Assembly: GCF_051020765.1 (NCBI RefSeq)
Contig: NC_134934.1
Coordinates: 5,842,001 to 5,906,000 of the forward strand
Source: Lasioglossum baleicum
Lineage: Eukaryota; Arthropoda; Insecta; Hymenoptera; Halictidae
Direction: 5' to 3'
DNA: 64,000 bases
The notes under the pieces were generated by a model, which was not told the DNA's origin, made no database searches, and worked only from the letters and a program-made list of their open reading frames with translations. Position numbers and translations under genes: made by a program. Numbering within the stretch: the first letter of the stretch is position 1; the number at the start of each line of letters is the position of its first letter. Of this stretch, positions 24,401 through 35,900 are shown in pieces.

Positions 24401-26928
24401 AAGAGCAGACGGGGTTATCGGGGTCGAATGTAATTCACTGCGATACTGGATATCGAGCTGAGAACGATGTCTGAGACGCTATTGGTCACTGGGCCAAGGG
24501 AAACGAATAATTGCAACATTTCTTGAAAGACGATTTGCAGTATTCGCTCGTTTCAGCTCAGCTGATTTTTCAAAAACAAATATCTCGTCTCTTGACGCGA
24601 CCATCGTCACAGATATGCGTCGTTCACAATCCCACAGTTAACTTAAAAATAATAGAAAAAGAAATTTGAGTTGAACACATGTACAACTTCAGTGTGTCGG
24701 CATCTAAAATAACATTAATTCTGTAATACCTGTTTTGATTAAAAGACATTTCTCAGGAACAAGTTTAGAGCTAAAAATAAAGAATCGACGGTGAAAGTGT
24801 TTAGCTGCAATCAAATCTGCCACTTCAATCGAATCGGTTAAATTCCAGACTAAATTATACCTGTTTGCAGCTAATTATTGAAGATAAAGTGTCTCTAATA
24901 ACATGCTGCATAAACGGTCGATTAAATTTGCTTGTAACGAATCGAATAATTACAGCACCCCCCCCCCCCGATTTTTAAGAAGCATTTTTCAACAAAAATG
25001 TTTCTGAAATAGAACATGGAATAAACGTGAATATGCACGCAAATAAATTACCCCATGTCGCAGTTCACCTTTCCGGATTTAAAAAAGAAAAGCGAACTCC
25101 CGTGTCCTACATGCGAATTAATTCCGATGAAAGAATCGCTTTATCTCGCGTTTAAACGTATCGTCGGCTCGTTTTGGGGAATTAGCTGGACAGACGAATA
25201 CGCATTAAAAGTACTGCTTTGTTCGCCAGTTTAAAAAGTTGTGCGCAATTCCAATAGTAACGAAAATTCCGAAAGAGCGGGGGTTCAGGAAACAATCGGC
25301 GGGGATTATGTTCGCCGAAGAGGATTATAAATTTCGCAGGCAGGAAAAAGTTGGGGAGGAAACACCGACACCGTGTTATCCGACAAGTTTTTTCTAATCC
25401 CTTTTAACGCGCTTCGGAACACGCTCGACCGTGATATCCGGACGATTTTATGCTTCTCCCTGTTGGACGTTTTGCACGCTCTTGTTTGCTGTTCCCTTTA
25501 ATGAACCAACAAGCCCGCGCAGTTCACCTTCGAAGATTTTCGCGCGAAGGTGAATTCCTGCTGGATTTCCTCGTGATTCATGTTTTTTTCTGATTTTTTA
25601 TACGCAAAACTCGACGGTATAAACATAAAGTTACAAGCAGTGAAATTCAATTCGACGAAAAAAGCATCCCGAATTAAACGGTTAATTAGGTTTAAAAAAT
25701 ACAGAAGCGAGAACCAGGACTGAATTCGGTTAAAAATACAATGGTATTATTCCAGCCGAGGGTCGAGCGTTATTTTTATTAAAATGGTCGGTTTTAACCG
25801 ATCGAGGCGAACCTGGCATCAGACCTTTGTTCCGGGACAGGAATGCTGCGCAAATAGAAACGCGGGAAAATTTTATTACCATGTTAGCTACGCGGTATTT
25901 GCCGCGATCTTCCATTGATCATGCGACTTCAGAACCTGTCCGCGGATAATTCTACGCAAAACGCATTCCTTACGTGTCGATTAGAATTAATCGGCTCTAG
26001 TTGTGCTGTTCTCCTCGTGTCTTCGACAAATCCGTAAAAGAAAAATGAATTATTGATACTTACAATTAGTATATTCTACTTAACCCTTAAATGATTGGGG
26101 ACTCTCAAGGCCCCAACAAAATTTCCGTACTCCACTCTATCCCTACCTATAAAATATTTAGATTGTTTAGTCTTAAATTATGTGCATAAAGGCACCCGAG
26201 AAAATTTATACAGAATTTTATAAAGGTCCTATTATGATACTTGGTACCAATTATGAAGTATGAATTACTGTGAGGGATTAAGAAGAATGATTCCCGACAC
26301 ATTCGCCAGCCGTAAAGCGGGTAGCGTTACAGAAGTTATTGCGGAATGATTAAACTCGATCACGTTGGGCCGGCTCTGTCCGATAAATTTCAGACACAAT
26401 CTAATTAACCGCATCAATAATTTCTTGGGGCGATCCTTCAGCAGATAGAAGTTCCGCGCGCAGCCAATTCCGATAAGTACATTCATTGCTCGGTTCCATT
26501 TGTATTGGAAAATTGTTCGGCCACGTCCGTGCCGTATCGTATCCAACGGCGGAACGGAAGTTTCCATCTTGCCCCGATATTCCCGAAGATCATTACGGAT
26601 AACTTCTGGAAACGTATTTCGCTTGGCGAGCCACATTTCATTATCGACGCTCGAATCACCAACAAGGCTCCCTCCTCCCCTCCACCCGTTTCCTTCGGCG
26701 TCTCTCGACGTCAATATCAAAATGGACGCAGTTTACCCTACAAGGGCTCGATCCCGGACAGAATGCAAATCAAGTTGGCTCGGTGCATGGCCGCAGAGCA
26801 ACGAGCCGCTTTCCAGAAACCGGCGAATGCCTCGCGACGCCATTCATTTTCCCTGGCCTAGTGGCCAACAACCGCGTCCTGGACGCCGGCATTCTTAATC
26901 AATCGCTCTCTTACGTTGCCGTTTTCTT
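21443..26928. other. Long non-coding mosaic, no gene seen
   Basis: CpG-rich at 21540-21880, 23940-24470 and 26300-26900, AT-rich elsewhere. A C12-13 run lies at about 24957-24969. A TTAACCCTTC end lies at 22955 and a TTAACCCTT end at 26080-26088. Overlapping frames at 23881-24433 and 26265-26898 (up to 156 codons, both strands) lack domains. Confidence 0.5.
26080..26116 (+). repeat. piggyBac-like TTAACCCT end with subterminal hairpin
   Basis: TTAACCCTT at 26080 is followed after a few bases by TTGGGGACTCTCAAGGCCCC, an imperfect dyad. TTAA target sites with CCCT termini are typical of piggyBac-superfamily elements and their MITEs. The partner end is not identified. Confidence 0.4.
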
Positions 26929-27262
26929 TCGCAACTGCGCCAACTTCGGAGACACTCTATCTTTAATAATTAGCCGCCAGAGAACGGCTTCTGTTCCGTG
27001 ACTTCGGCGCTGGGCTCTGTTAGTAGGTCGCATAAATGCGATCGATCATCGGTGAGTTCGATTTTTCACAACTTTATCTTTCATCCGTGATTCATCCCAA
27101 CTTTTATGTAAAAGATGACGCTATTCTGCCGTTTGAAGCACAATTGTTTCGCGACTTTGTCATGTTTATTCCGCCCGCGACAAAATGCTTGAAGGTGCAT
27201 TGCAGTTTCTTTCGCAACTGCGCTAACTTCGACGACACTTTGTCTCCAGTAATTAGCCGCGA
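26929..27262 (+). repeat. Diverged ~55-bp direct duplication
   Basis: TTTCTTTCGCAACTGCGC-CAACTTC...TAATTAGCCGC at 26929-26983 recurs at 27207-27262 with several substitutions, about 278 bp downstream. The sequences between and beyond are not obviously duplicated. Confidence 0.7.
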
Positions 27263-28696
27263 GCTATGGAATTCCATTTGCAACTCCGGGAGAGTTAGGC
27301 TTGTATGACTCGTCCTAATTTGTCACATTTTTCACGTGGAAGACAGTACAAGTCATCCTACAATGATCGAAGAAGACGTATTTTTGCACTCGCCTAATAC
27401 ACGTGCATTTTGCAGAAGATTGAATTGATGGAGATCAGAACAGCAACAGTATCGGAAGAATTCAAGGGAGACATAGCTATGAAAACACCTGTTCTCGTAA
27501 AAGATTTTCATAGAAAATTGTATATTCTTATACTGTAGAAGTCCTACGGAAACTAAAAGTTTCAAGAGCTTTACATACTCTCCTCGGAACTTACAACGTG
27601 AGAACGTTTTTTAAAAAAATTCTATACTCCACACTTTCCGCAAAGTCTATTAGAAAGTTCTCCGACCCTCTCGATCTCGAGAAAGATTAAATTTCCCGCT
27701 CAACTCTGTAGCACTCTGAGCATTTGTGTTTCGCGGAAAGCTGCGCAATCAAGCCTCGAACGACAACAAATCACTTTTAAATATTCCAGACGGAGAATAA
27801 GGTATTCCGTGCACCCCGCGTAGGAGAAAAGCCTGGCTCGCCGTTTCCAAGGGTTAATAGCGGCTATTTTCCGTGGGTGAATTCGGTTCTTCCGAACATT
27901 TTGAAGCGCATCTTCTCCGGTGGCTCGGGTAGCGCACTGAATGTTTCATGCAGCAGGGGCCCGCTGTTACCCAGAAACCAGGGGAAATAGATTTAATACC
28001 GTCTCCTCCCACTCCCACTACTCCACCCCACCAAACTACAAACGGTGTCTTAAAGTTTCCCTCCCTTGTCCCGCTATTAGCATTCTCTCTTTCCGACCTT
28101 CCCCGGCGATCTCTGTCTATCCGCTCTCGACGGAGAACCCCGCAGATGTGGAATTTTTACTACATCTCCGCAGTGTAGATCCCGGGCGAGGGTTCGTGCG
28201 CTGTATTAAAGCCGAGCGATGTTTAAAGCCGACCTCGCCGGGGATGTTCTCCCGGCAGCCAAACCAACGACCCGAGACTCGCCAACATAACCGCGTAAAT
28301 CTTGTTCGTAGATTTCCCATTCCGATCGATCGATTTTCCCCGATTTTTCTTTCTCTTTCTATTGCGTGTAGATGCCCAACGAACACTGCTGCACGTCTCT
28401 TGAAATTAGTACTCGTGATAAAAAATAAAATCTCCATAAAATTTTCTCCGAAAATAACACTTCGTGACTTCTGTGTTTATATGTAGTGTGTAACACATAA
28501 CCGAAAAACCTGAGATGTAAATGTTAACTCATTAATTTAAATAAAAAAACATCGAAGAGAAACCACTGTGTCAATTTGACACCGAGGGACGGATTCAGTT
28601 CGTGAAATGAGGGAAGGATGAGGGTTGAAACAATACCGACATTTCAAATTCCGGTATATCTTAGCGTGGCAGATAAATTAATTACTGTAACGAGAC
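27263..28696. other. Non-coding stretch, no gene seen
   Basis: AT-rich at 27300-27620, CpG-rich at 27880-28330. The 181-codon plus frame at 27941-28486 is Pro/Ser/Arg-rich, is overlapped by other open frames in both orientations, and has no domain. A GTGTCAATTTGACAC dyad at 28568-28582 resembles the hairpins next to TTAACCCT ends elsewhere in the window. Confidence 0.5.
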
Positions 28697-28879
28697 TAGA
28701 CTGCGGATTTTATGCATTTATGACAAAAAAGCAGTGGACATATTAAAAAGACTTAAAGACATCGGCGTATTGGTTTCAGCTTAATCAGATAATTAAAAGA
28801 CGAAAGAAATTTTTATTTCACTCCTGTGTCTTGCAATCAATTCAAACATTTTTTATTTTGCATAAAGATCCGCAGTCTA
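28697..28879 (+). mobile_element. MITE, TAGACTGCGGAT family, complete copy B
   Basis: A 183-bp element with ends TAGACTGCGGATTTTATGCA and TGCATAAAGATCCGCAGTCTA, which are inverted repeats of about 20 bp. The interior carries TTTATGACAAAAA and CAGCTTAATCAGA, shared with the copy at 4395. It has no coding capacity and is the best-preserved copy in the window. Confidence 0.8.
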
Positions 28880-29580
28880 GTAATGGCGAATAGGTTATAC
28901 AAAACAAAAATTAGATTTCAAATTTAGCGAGACATCTGTGAAATTGCAATATACACTTATCACCCAAGTCATCCAGTGTCGCCCTATTTTGTTTCTACGA
29001 TTGCGATAATTGACAAACGTTTTCGTACGCTATGGAGAACATAGAACAGAGACATTCCAACGATCGAATTCATCGGAATGTTGGCTGCCATCGTAGCCGT
29101 TTTGTATTCGAACCGAGAGCCCTGGATGTCCAGGCATTCCCGGAATGAAATTACTCACACAATATCAAATTCGGTCAGCAGAACTCGATACGTCCGCCTG
29201 ATATTTCGGAAAACTACGCGTCACATCTTTATCACCGTTAGAGTGCGTTCGTCTGTAGAAATTTTTTTACGATTCTTTTTAGAAATGAGATATATATATT
29301 TCGAGTATGAAGAAGCGGTAAGATGTTTATCCTTGATCTGCGAAAAGGTTAAACTGCCTTAACGGAAGCTCTCGATGGAGATATTCATGAAGAAGGAAAA
29401 ACGGCGGCCTTATTGCTTTAATGTAATCTGTGCATGCTGCAAACAAGTGGGGATTACGCAATCTCTTTATATAACTCTGTTTGTAAACGACACTTAATGC
29501 GTATTGATCGTTCGATATCGATCTTTCGTAAAATCGAACATCAAAGTGCACAAAATTTCTTCCTTGCTTATTTTAATGAA
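28880..29580. other. AT-leaning non-coding stretch, no gene seen
   Basis: Short frames only (94 codons at most), without motifs. Confidence 0.5.
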
Positions 29581-30280
29581 ATAATCTATGAAACTCTTTG
29601 GTTTTGCATGAAGATTTGCTGTCTAATTCATTGTAAAATTGATTACTGTTCGAACAGCTCCAGAATTTTGTTTTTCATGGAATAATCTACAAAATTTTTA
29701 TTTTGCACGAATATCTGTATTCCAATTATCATCATTCACTCTCGTATTCTATATAATATTGTATAGAATATTATATATTGGTGAAACCAGCATAGAATGC
29801 GTGGAATAGAGCTTAAAAGACTCGATATCCCAATATAAGTATTCAGCCTGTAATATTTTATGCATGAGGAAATATGAAATCCCCATATATCAACCGAAAA
29901 TAGAAACATTTCGCCTCCATTGTAATATTTATGGAATAATCTACGAAATTTAGATTTCGCATAAAAACTTGCAGTCTAATTATAATTGTTCACGCTTGCA
30001 TCAATGAATGTTCATGCAGCTCGAAAAAAGCGTGCATATTGATCAATTTTTTCGCATCTACCGAAATTTTTTGGTGTAACCTATGAAATTTAGATTTTGC
30101 ATGAGAACCTGCGGTCTGATTACGACTACTCATTCTACCATTAATGAATTATTGTGCATACAGGTCTAAAATATGAAGAAAACATGCATATGAACCAAAT
30201 TTTTCGCTTGGCCCGAGTTTGGTTGGTAGCTCGTAAAATTTCGATTCTACATAGAAATTTGCAGTCTAATAACTTCGACG
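29581..30280 (+). repeat. Decayed tandem array of TAGACTGCGGAT-family end sequences
   Basis: A motif of the form TTTTGCATnnnnACnTGCnGTCTnATTA, the right end of the MITE, recurs at about 29610, 29700, 29954, 30094 and 30243. It is preceded each time by AATCTACGAAATTT or a similar string. The last three are about 140-150 bp apart and also share flanking sequence (CATGCATATGAACCAA or CGTGCATATTGATCAA; TTTTTCGC). This is a degenerate tandem repeat with a unit near 145 bp. It lies 0.7 kb downstream of the complete MITE copy. Confidence 0.7.
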
Positions 30281-30440
30281 TCGATGAATAATCATTTATA
30301 TGGCTTGTATATCACGGAATAAGATCGACGAGGCCATTGCAGAGCGCCCATCGAAGCACAGAAGGCAGTGCACAGCACCCACCGCGAAATGCCGGTAGTA
30401 AACCCCGAAATAAGTATTCAGCCTGTAATATTTTATGCAT
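29835..30440 (+). repeat. 31-bp exact direct repeats around the array
   Basis: ATAAGTATTCAGCCTGTAAT followed by ATTTTATGCAT occurs at 29835-29865 and again, base for base, at 30410-30440. Its CCTGnnATTTTATGCAT part resembles the left end of the MITE family. Exact identity contrasts with the divergence of the array units between them. Confidence 0.8.
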
Positions 30441-33400
30441 AAAACAGTCGCCCGCTAGAACCGCAGTACCTCGGGGACGAAAGGGCCTCTATAGCCGATA
30501 CTAGACTGAACTTGGTCGGCGATTCCTGACATTGTCTATTCCTGAGAGGCACTCGAAGCCCGAGACCTCGGTCCTCGGGGCGTTCCAAGAGAGGCTCTTT
30601 TGCTCGGTCTCGCTCGCTCGCTAGTACGTTTCACCGATTTTTACCCGGGGTAAAATCGAAGTTCCTCCGCGAGAGGTCCTCGGTTGATGCATTTTTCATA
30701 GTCGAACACAGAGAGCGTCGTCGGTGGCCGGTGTTAAAGCGTCGCGCACCTAATTTCGCATTCAGATTGTCATTTTCGCGTTACAACGGCGCCCCGCGTC
30801 GCTCGTAAAAAGAACGCGCGGGCTGTTGTCGGGGGTCGAAGGAACGGCTCGATGCTGCGGAAACTCTTTAATCTTGTGCCACGAGGAGAGAGAGAGAGAA
30901 AGAGAGAGGAAGAAAGAGTGAGAAAAAGGCGAGAGAGAACCCTTTCTATGCAAAGCACGAAACGTTCGTCGTGAAACCGTTCGCCTTAATGAGCGGTGGT
31001 GGTCCGGTCTAGTAAAAACCGGCCCTAAAAACGCAGCAACGAGTGCCCGGGAAGAGCCGAGGGGTCTAATAACGAAATTAATATCCGTGTTCCGCGGTTA
31101 ATGCGACGAGTGTCGCGTTATTAGCGCGAATCGAACGGAGCAGTCAACGCGGAAAACACGCCGCGAGCACGGATACGCGCAGCCCGATAGCGGAAAAGAT
31201 ACCGTGCTCCAGGGGGATCGGGGATCGTTTCGGGATTTAATAAGGCCCCTATCGATCGACCGGCATGTTACAATGTATAATTTATCCGGCGAGTAATGCC
31301 GGAACCAGGCAACGAGGTTACCAAGCCTTGCCTCAGGAAAAACGACGCGCTTTCTTCGTGAAAGCTGCCTGCTACTTCTCGCGCCAGATCCACCAGATAG
31401 GTTTTTCTTCGGTAAATGTGTACTTCGAACTCGAGGATATCGGCCAGTCATGGTAATTACGTGGACGCTTTACCTGGTTCACTCGTTAAAAAATGTTTAC
31501 CTCGATCGAAGACCTATTCAGAATCCGAGGATTTTTTTTTAGAGAGATGGGTAAACGAATTTTGTTGGAATTTTTATATTCTATGGGCCTCTAACAGAGT
31601 GACGACACATTGTTTTTGGTGTAACAGTGAAGTGGTATTGTAGATACATTTTTTTATTGAAACTATTGCAGCAGTCGGTTCCACGCTTCGTTACCGCTGC
31701 TTGTCAAAATATGAATTTTTGTTACAGGGACGGGTTCTTGAACTTTTCGTATTGATTCCAGCAAAGTATTTTTATTTTGGTACCACGATGCAGTAGTTTC
31801 GTGGAAATATATGACGTGGAACTATTGCGGCAGGCTAATCGTGTTCACTGTCCTCGCGCTCCGAGACTCTTCCGTTTCTAGATTGATTCGGTGGTATCGC
31901 GTAGCAATGTGTATAGTGCAGAGGCAAGCGAATAACACAAAACTTCAATCCTGTTTAATAATTGAGTTCGCGTGGGAGCCGTAGCAATTATCAGAGCGCA
32001 AAGGGTTAATACTGTTGGAAACAGGAGTTGGATCTGGGTTTCGCGTTACAAGAACAATGGTTGTCGGGTTTCGGAATGAGTGAGATTGGAAGAGGCGCTT
32101 TATTTTCGCGTAAATAGCGACTTACAGAGCGCGAGTGGCTCGTTTCGGTGTACGGGAAGCATTTAAAGGGTCTTAAGAAGATTACCGACCAATTTGTCGC
32201 AATTTTCTCCCTTTGTGATCTTCGCTCGTCAACAAGCCCACTCCCGTGATATACATATAAAGCTTCTCCGATTTCTATTTTCCTCCCTCTCCCTTATAAT
32301 CTTCCGAAGTATAAACTTCGAGTGTATTTTATCAGCGGCTTACCTTCTCTCGCACAAATGGCCGAATATGTACCCTCGATTCAATTATATGCTGGACAAA
32401 CACAAGATTTTCATTCGAGCATGACCATAGAAAATGTCTAGTCGTCGCGTAAGAGGAGGCGGTCTTTCGCAATCCCTGATGAAATGACAGAACATTAGAA
32501 ATTGTAATAGAAACAATAGCGTAACTTCTTCTCCGGTTTCTTGGCCGTGGCGGTCTCGCGAACGCGAAAAATCCGCGGGTCGCAGTACCGATAAAGTTGT
32601 AGTGGTGGCCCGAGGGCACGACAATAATCGCGTACACCGGGTTGCTCACGACGGGAATAACGTTACCAGTTTTTCCAGCCGGACGTTCATTCGAAAAACC
32701 AACGTAACAGCCGTCGATCCATCGAGCCGCGTCTTTTACACGCGGCGATCGGTCTCCGGAGCTGGCCGATCGTCACGATGCAATTAATCTTTCCGTTCGT
32801 TTCGTCACCACGTGACATCAGCCAACGCGAGCCCAGCAGTGGTATCGAGGATGCAACTGTGCTGCATACAAATATCCTGTTATGGATGCTGTTCTCTCGA
32901 TGTTTATTGCTTCCCCCCGGTATGAATAAAAAGGCGACAGTCTAATCTACGACTGCAACTGCTGAGCTTGCAATAAATGCGAATCGAAACTATTTTCAGA
33001 CACGGATGATGCCTCGCGTTACATAAACCATCTTTTCGTCGAGTCTATTTTATGTTTCCTCCGACAGCAGAAATTTCATGTTTTAACAATAAATGAATGA
33101 AATAAATACGTGACATGTGCTGAAAATTAACAATTACAGAGCTCCAATTCGTCATCGATATTTAGTCCTACAGTCACCACAATGTTCAAAACTGCGAATA
33201 TTAATTGCACAGTGTATTGCTCATTTATTATGGAGGTATAAAAACCTCGGCGAGCGAAACATCAACTGTCTCTCCCGCAGATAAGCTGTCTAAATATAAA
33301 GTATGACGATACTACGCGCCAATCGAATTACAAATTATCTAAACATTGCACGGCCCAGTAATCCACAGGAGTACATCATTACGGTCTGGCTGATTTCATT

Positions 33401-33640
33401 CATCGTTCAGCAGTATTTGAACGAGCCGACAACATTCGCTTCAATGGAATTACGATAACAGAAAGAAGAACTTAAACAAATTAACGATAACTTATGCTTG
33501 TACGTAACAGCCTCGAATCGTTTATGCAGTCACTGCGTATTGCCCATTTCCGCAAACTTCACTCGCTACCAATTATGTACACATTTAAATAAATTACGGG
33601 ACGACACGAGCGACTTTTTTAAAGCTTCAAGCGTACTCTG
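30441..33640. other. Non-coding mosaic, no gene seen
   Basis: CpG-rich at 30450-31440 with a GA-rich tract at about 30884-30945, and again at 32500-32830. Otherwise AT-rich. A GAACTATTGC-G/A-GCAG phrase is repeated at about 31659 and 31819. No frame has a recognisable domain. Confidence 0.5.
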
Positions 33641-33710
33641 TATATTCTCGAAATCGATGCAGAACATTTTTATTTTGCACAAAGAAATCAGCAGTCTACT
33701 TATTACAGCT
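33640..33710. repeat. TAGACTGCGGAT family, diverged right-end fragment
   Basis: TTTTTATTTTGCACAAAG followed by AAATCAGCAGTCTACTTATT matches the right end of the MITE family with several substitutions. Confidence 0.5.
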
Positions 33711-33959
33711 CCTATTTGCTAACCAATTACTACACATTTGAGAGAATACGATAATCAGCCTATTTCTCGTAAGTTCTCAAAAATATTTACAAAATAATGT
33801 ATTAAAATTATTCTTCCTATTTGTATACCAAGATATATCTCTCCAAAATGTGGCTGTATAAACGAGCCACAATTTATTGATTTAAATTGTTCATGAAAAG
33901 GGGTGCAATTCAAGAGCATGGGAATTCAAACGCCAAAAAATTGTCAGTGCTCTCCCTAG

Positions 33960-35900
33960 CACAGACATACAACAAAGTAAAAAGAAAAAGAGCCAGGTTT
34001 TTGCAGTATGTTGGTCACCGGTGACCGACGCGTAGCGGAGCCGTGACATTGACCTGTTGAGACGCCCCCGCGTCAGAAATTCGAAGAGCGGTGGGGAGGG
34101 GCAGGGGGGCGTAAAAACCGTGGGGAAATTGCGTCAGACAGATAACAGAGAGTCGGGCTGGCGATACGTGCAGGCATTTAAAAGGACCGCGCTTGTTTAC
34201 ACTCGGCCCGGCCAACGTACACACATGGCTCTCTTCTTTTTGCGAGCGAGAGAAAATTACGCCGACGGCGAGACGCCGCGCCGCGTCGCTCTCTGCTCGG
34301 CCCGGTTCCGCGCCACGTTCCGAGCGTAGCCGCGCGCAGAGACATCTCTGCATGCGGGATTCGGAGCGCGCGCGAGAAATGCGAAAATTTTCCATCGGCC
34401 TTTTCGTCTATTACACGCTGCTCGAGGGGCAGAAGAGCATAATGGCAACTCACCGGCAACGAGGCAGAAGAAGAAGAAGAAGAACAACAAGAAGAAGCGT
34501 AGTAGGAGGATGATGATGAAGAAGAACAAGAAGAAGGAGAAGAAGAAATAATTCCGGCGAGCTCGAGCTGGTCCAGGTCAAAAACACCAGTCGTCCGCAT
34601 GAAGCCGAGTTTCCAAGAAATCTTTCCCTCTCATTCCCGGGTCAAGATTTGTTGTCGAGTCCCTTTTGTGACCTCCCCTTTTCCCTTTTTTCCCTTCCGC
34701 GGCCGTGAACGATGCTCCTCTCTCCGTCCAGCTGGATTGCGTTCGTTCCGTCTCCGTTCCACCTATGAGGACGCACACGGCAGTGTTCCACCCGTTCCCT
34801 TTTGTTCTTTCCGCGTTCCCTATCCTCGTCGCTCGCCGAGGATGCACGAGTATCGGGGCTGTCACGCGACGAACGCACTTTACGCGTGACCACGGATGTC
34901 TTCGAACCACCTTCTTCAAGAGCAACACCAACAATCAACAGCACAAGTGAAAGAAAGAAAGGAAGGAAGAGAGAAAGTGTGAGGAAGAAATTCAAGTCCG
35001 AACGACACGAGAACGAGCTGAACGAGCGTCACCGGGACCGTGATACAACCGGAGCAATGCCTCGGCTCATCTTTGTCTTTGGAGGTTAGGTTCGTACGGT
35101 GTCTGGCGTCTGTTCCGTTCGCATCGCTCCGTCAGGAGCCACGGGGATCTGCACGGGTAACGAAAGCACTGGATGTCGAACCACGGGCCGACCGACACAC
35201 ACTGCCAGCGAACACGCACTCCCGACCCGACTAGCACGGCAGAACCGGCGAAAAACTGAGAGAAAATCCAGCCATGCTGACTGCGCGACCGGCGTCAGAC
35301 TGCCGCGAGGACAGAGCGGGGATTCAGTTGAGTGGCATTGCCCGACACCGGCCGTCCCTCCTCCCTCTCGCCACGTCCCTTCACCCCCCCACCAACGATT
35401 CCCTAGCGATTCCCCTAACGTCCCTTCAACCCTTCTCGCCCCACCGCCAACACGCGACTGACACTCTCCGCGTCCCACCGCGAACTTCGACGTCGTTCGC
35501 CCATCCCCACCACCGTGAACACGAGCACCGCCGAGCGTCCCCGTGGACAGACGAGGAGAGGCGCGCGCATCACGCGCGACTGAGCGGGACAGACGGAACG
35601 GGAATGCGACGCATGCGCAGACTATCAGTCGCGGCACGCGGTCGCGCCCAAACGCATCGTTTCGCGATCCTCATATTGATGTACTACGCGCTTGCACTCG
35701 CGGCGAGCCGATTGCGGCCCTCGCGAATACCGAGCGGCTCCGTACGTGAGAGATGAACGAAGCAGCTTGTTAAGAAAACGCTGCCGGGGATGAGATACGG
35801 GAACGACGACGCCGCCGACGCGCCGCGCCGGGATCTTGCTCTTTGAAACGAACCACGGAACCCGATCGCATGCCACCGAGAACGGAGTATAACCGAGAGT
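33960..35900. promoter_or_regulatory. Strong CpG-rich, promoter-like block
   Basis: The densest CpG stretch in the window. It contains a purine GAA/GAT tract (34464-34549), GAAAGAAAGGAAGG (34948-34970), an NRF-1/ewg-like GCATGCGCA at 35611-35619 next to a TATCAGTC initiator-like string (35623-35630), and a TCTCAGTTT initiator-like string on the minus strand near 35255. The frames here (118-183 codons) are Arg/Gly/Pro-rich, overlap on both strands and have no domains. The block could hold a transcription start and non-coding first exon, but its direction cannot be decided. Confidence 0.35.
34464..34549 (+). repeat. GAA/GAT trinucleotide purine tract
   Basis: Repeats of AAG/GAA with one AGGAGGATGATGATGAAG interruption, almost all purine on the plus strand. 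It reads as a Ser/Phe run on the minus strand. Confidence 0.85.

Noticed and set aside
27941..28486. 181-codon plus-strand open frame
   Set aside because: Ser/Pro/Arg-rich with no motif, and open frames exist in two other readings of the same bases.
29835..30440. Array as a CRISPR locus
   Set aside because: Units are degenerate and ~145 bp apart in eukaryotic-type sequence, with no conserved short repeat and no cas genes. It is a transposon-derived tandem repeat.
35086..35637. 183-codon minus-strand open frame
   Set aside because: Arg/Gly/Pro-rich translation of a CpG-dense block. Two plus-strand frames of 120 and 160 codons cover the same bases, so base composition explains all of them.
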